NCBI GenBank assembly: GCA_964498075.1 | Contig: CAZCGA010000023.1 | Coordinates: 1 to 64,000, forward strand | Direction of reading: 5' to 3' | Length of the DNA: 64,000 bases | DNA from: CAZCGA01 sp964498075 | GTDB lineage: Bacteria > Desulfobacterota > Binatia > HRBIN30 | Shown: positions 62,900 through 64,000 of the stretch, piece by piece | How positions within the stretch are numbered: the first letter of the stretch is position 1 | How the letters are laid out: every line of letters starts with the position of its first letter | Made by a program: the position numbers and the translations under genes | Notes under the pieces: generated by a model | Databases searched by the model: none | The model's input: the letters and a program-made list of their open reading frames with translations, nothing else | Told to the model about the DNA's origin: nothing

Positions 62900-63501
62900 G
62901 TGATTGATCCCTTGACTCTGGAACGAATCGCCATCGTGGACTTGGCGGACGACCTGCAGGTCCGGAAACAGCGCATCTTCAAGATTCTCCCACGCCTGGG
63001 TATTCGTCCCACGCAGCGGCGGGAGCCAAGCCGAGGAAATCAGAACGTCGCCACCATGAGCCAGAGCGAGGCGATCACTATCCGCGCCGAGATCGAGAGG
63101 TCGTCGGGCGGCGGCAGTTCACCGTCTGGCCCTTCGGCGGTCTTCTACTCGGACGATGTCGGGTTCTTCTACCTTATCCAACTGGAGCCAGAGCACGATC
63201 CCGGACGCTTCAAGCTCGGCTTCACGATGGATCTCGATGGGAGGCTCCAGAAGCATCGCTGTGCCGCGCCTTTCGCCCAGTACCTCGCAGTTGGCCTTGC
63301 AAGCGCGTCTGGGAGCGTGCAGCAACTGACTGCGTGACGAAGGGCCGTGAACAACTCCACACCGAGGTGTTCCGGGCAGAATCGTTGGAAGACATCGTCA
63401 CGCAGGCGCAACAATTCTTCTCCATGATGCCAAAACTGGAGGCGGACTCAGGAGATGCCGGAGAAGACCAAGATCCAGAGACGCCCGAGGCGGCCGGCTA
63501 A
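62900..63501 (+). pseudogene. GIY-YIG (T5orf172)-like protein, frameshifted
   Basis: The first frame (62900-63337) encodes a helix-turn-helix-like N-terminus (ADDLQVRKQRIFKILPRL) and the core FFYLIQLEPEHDPGRFKLGF and TMDLDGRLQKH. In the -1 frame, from 63289 to 63501, it continues SWPCKRVWERAATDCVTKG, REQLHTEVFRAESLEDIV and QQFFSMMP, the expected end of such proteins. A missing base near 63290 separates them. The family includes GIY-YIG-type nucleic-acid-associated domains found on phages and mobile DNA. It is inactive as read unless the indel is a sequencing error. Confidence 0.7.
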
Positions 63502-63552
63502 CATGGCCGTGAAGCTGTCGGTCCGGCCTGTCACGGCCCGTGCAAACAGCGC

Positions 63553-63882
63553 TTGTCCGCGCCAGCCCGTCCCGCAGCTTACGGCCCGCTTCGGCACTGG
63601 CGGCTCGACGCCGCCGCTTGCGGGGGCACCGCAGCCGTCGTCCGGATTCTGGCCGTAGGCAAGAAAGAGCGCAACGTACTGCGTATCGGTGGAAAGGCAG
63701 TTGACCGTGAGGTGCTGTCACTCAGTCGTAGTCCGCAATTTCTCAAGATCATCGAGCGATCGCGGCGCGACTTCGCGGCGGGTCGGAGCCGCTCGCTTGC
63801 GGAGGTGCGTGAGCTGTTCGGCTTACGCGCAAGGGCTCACCAGCGCATCCAGCCGACGCGCAAGAAACCGGCGCGCGGCTGA
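63553..63882 (+). CDS. small hypothetical protein, antitoxin-like tail
   Basis: This 109-residue frame starts with TTG and is of uncertain extent. The N-terminal 40 residues have low coding character. The segment DREVLSLSRSPQFLKIIERS and RRDFAAGRSRSLAEVRELFG resembles C-terminal tails of RelB/Phd-type antitoxins, with a helix ending in a short LAEVRE-(L/F)G motif. No toxin gene follows; the next gene is an unrelated acetyltransferase. It may be a 5'-truncated antitoxin. Confidence is low for both start and function. Confidence 0.4.
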   Translation: MSAPARPAAYGPLRHWRLDAAACGGTAAVVRILAVGKKERNVLRIGGKAVDREVLSLSRSPQFLKIIERSRRDFAAGRSRSLAEVRELFGLRARAHQRIQPTRKKPARG

Positions 63883-63914
63883 TGTGCGCGACAAGGCCGA
63901 CGCACGGAGATGTG

Positions 63915-64000
63915 ATGAGCTTGGACTCGTTTTCCACGTCGCGACTCCGAGCGGAGCGCCTGACAGCCGCGCACTTGCCAGAGGTGCGAAGCCTGCACCG
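63915..64000 (+). CDS. GNAT-family acetyltransferase, N-terminal part (runs off the window)
   Basis: The last 86 bases encode MSLDSFSTSRLRAERLTAAH and LPEVRSLHR, the usual opening of RimJ/RimL-like GNAT N-acetyltransferases (T-RLRAERLT-ADLPEL-ALH). A GGAGA precedes the ATG. The acetyl-CoA-binding part lies beyond the window, so the assignment rests on 28 residues only. Confidence 0.6.
   Translation, partial: MSLDSFSTSRLRAERLTAAHLPEVRSLH

Noticed and set aside
1..64000. tRNA/rRNA genes, CRISPR arrays, complete IS elements or prophage
   Set aside because: No T-loop-like tRNA ends, no regular repeat-spacer arrays, and no transposase or phage structural genes were seen.

Overview
This is a 64 kb piece of a high-GC, Gram-negative-type genome. 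It carries an Mla/MCE lipid-transport operon, a CusCBA-type tripartite metal efflux operon, lipoproteins and outer-membrane-type proteins, with mostly densely packed genes. No rRNA, tRNA, CRISPR array, prophage or complete insertion sequence was seen. The gene mix suggests an uncultured deltaproteobacterial-grade lineage such as Candidatus Binatota: a C-terminal Cys/Asp EF-hand repeat on a secreted propeller, a diiron AurF-like oxygenase, amidohydrolase_2, and dimethylglycine-dehydrogenase-like fusions. This placement is an inference. A 10-N scaffold gap at 3430-3439 and several frame breaks fit a metagenome-assembled or draft genome.

Layout. 1-7 kb: M20 peptidase/amidase, a VapBC-like toxin-antitoxin pair, an aminoglycoside/choline-type phosphotransferase, an FAD/GcvT one-carbon fusion enzyme and a diiron oxygenase. 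7-34 kb: a collapsed glycosyltransferase gene, divergent heavy-metal (CopA-type) and Ca2+-type P-ATPases, an attC-like site with truncated gene remnants, isochorismatase, amidohydrolase, cysteine synthase and a lipoprotein methyltransferase. The same stretch then has a metallopeptidase/ATP-grasp pair, a GH57 operon with two cysteine-rich unknowns, CusCBA and a small metal-binding-like secreted protein. 34-40 kb: HemW, a secreted seven-bladed propeller protein, an ABC-2 exporter, DUF983 and a PNPOx-like protein. 40.8-47.6 kb: an unusual five-gene module. 48-50.5 kb: LeuCD and a VOC protein. 50.5-59.5 kb: a TMTC-like glycosyltransferase, an M16 peptidase pair, the Mla operon and LexA. 59.6-64 kb: SDR, HAD, UppP and an accessory tail of small, broken or partial genes.

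The strongest candidate for an undescribed system is 40844-47557. A DevB-DevC-DevA-type exporter has an ATPase that carries a GAF domain with the NKFDE cyclic-nucleotide signature. It is followed by a MASE2-anchored class III nucleotide cyclase and then a cyclic-nucleotide-binding/patatin phospholipase, broken here by one frameshift. Producer and two potential sensors of a cyclic nucleotide therefore lie in one co-directional cluster with a membrane exporter and a lipid hydrolase.

Other non-gene structure includes REPIN-like palindrome doublets and singlets (3109-3252, 59521-59578), another interspersed palindromic element at 41-160, hairpins between the M16 genes, degenerate heptamer repeats at the 5' ends of two envelope genes, and a perfect dyad at 18337-18359.
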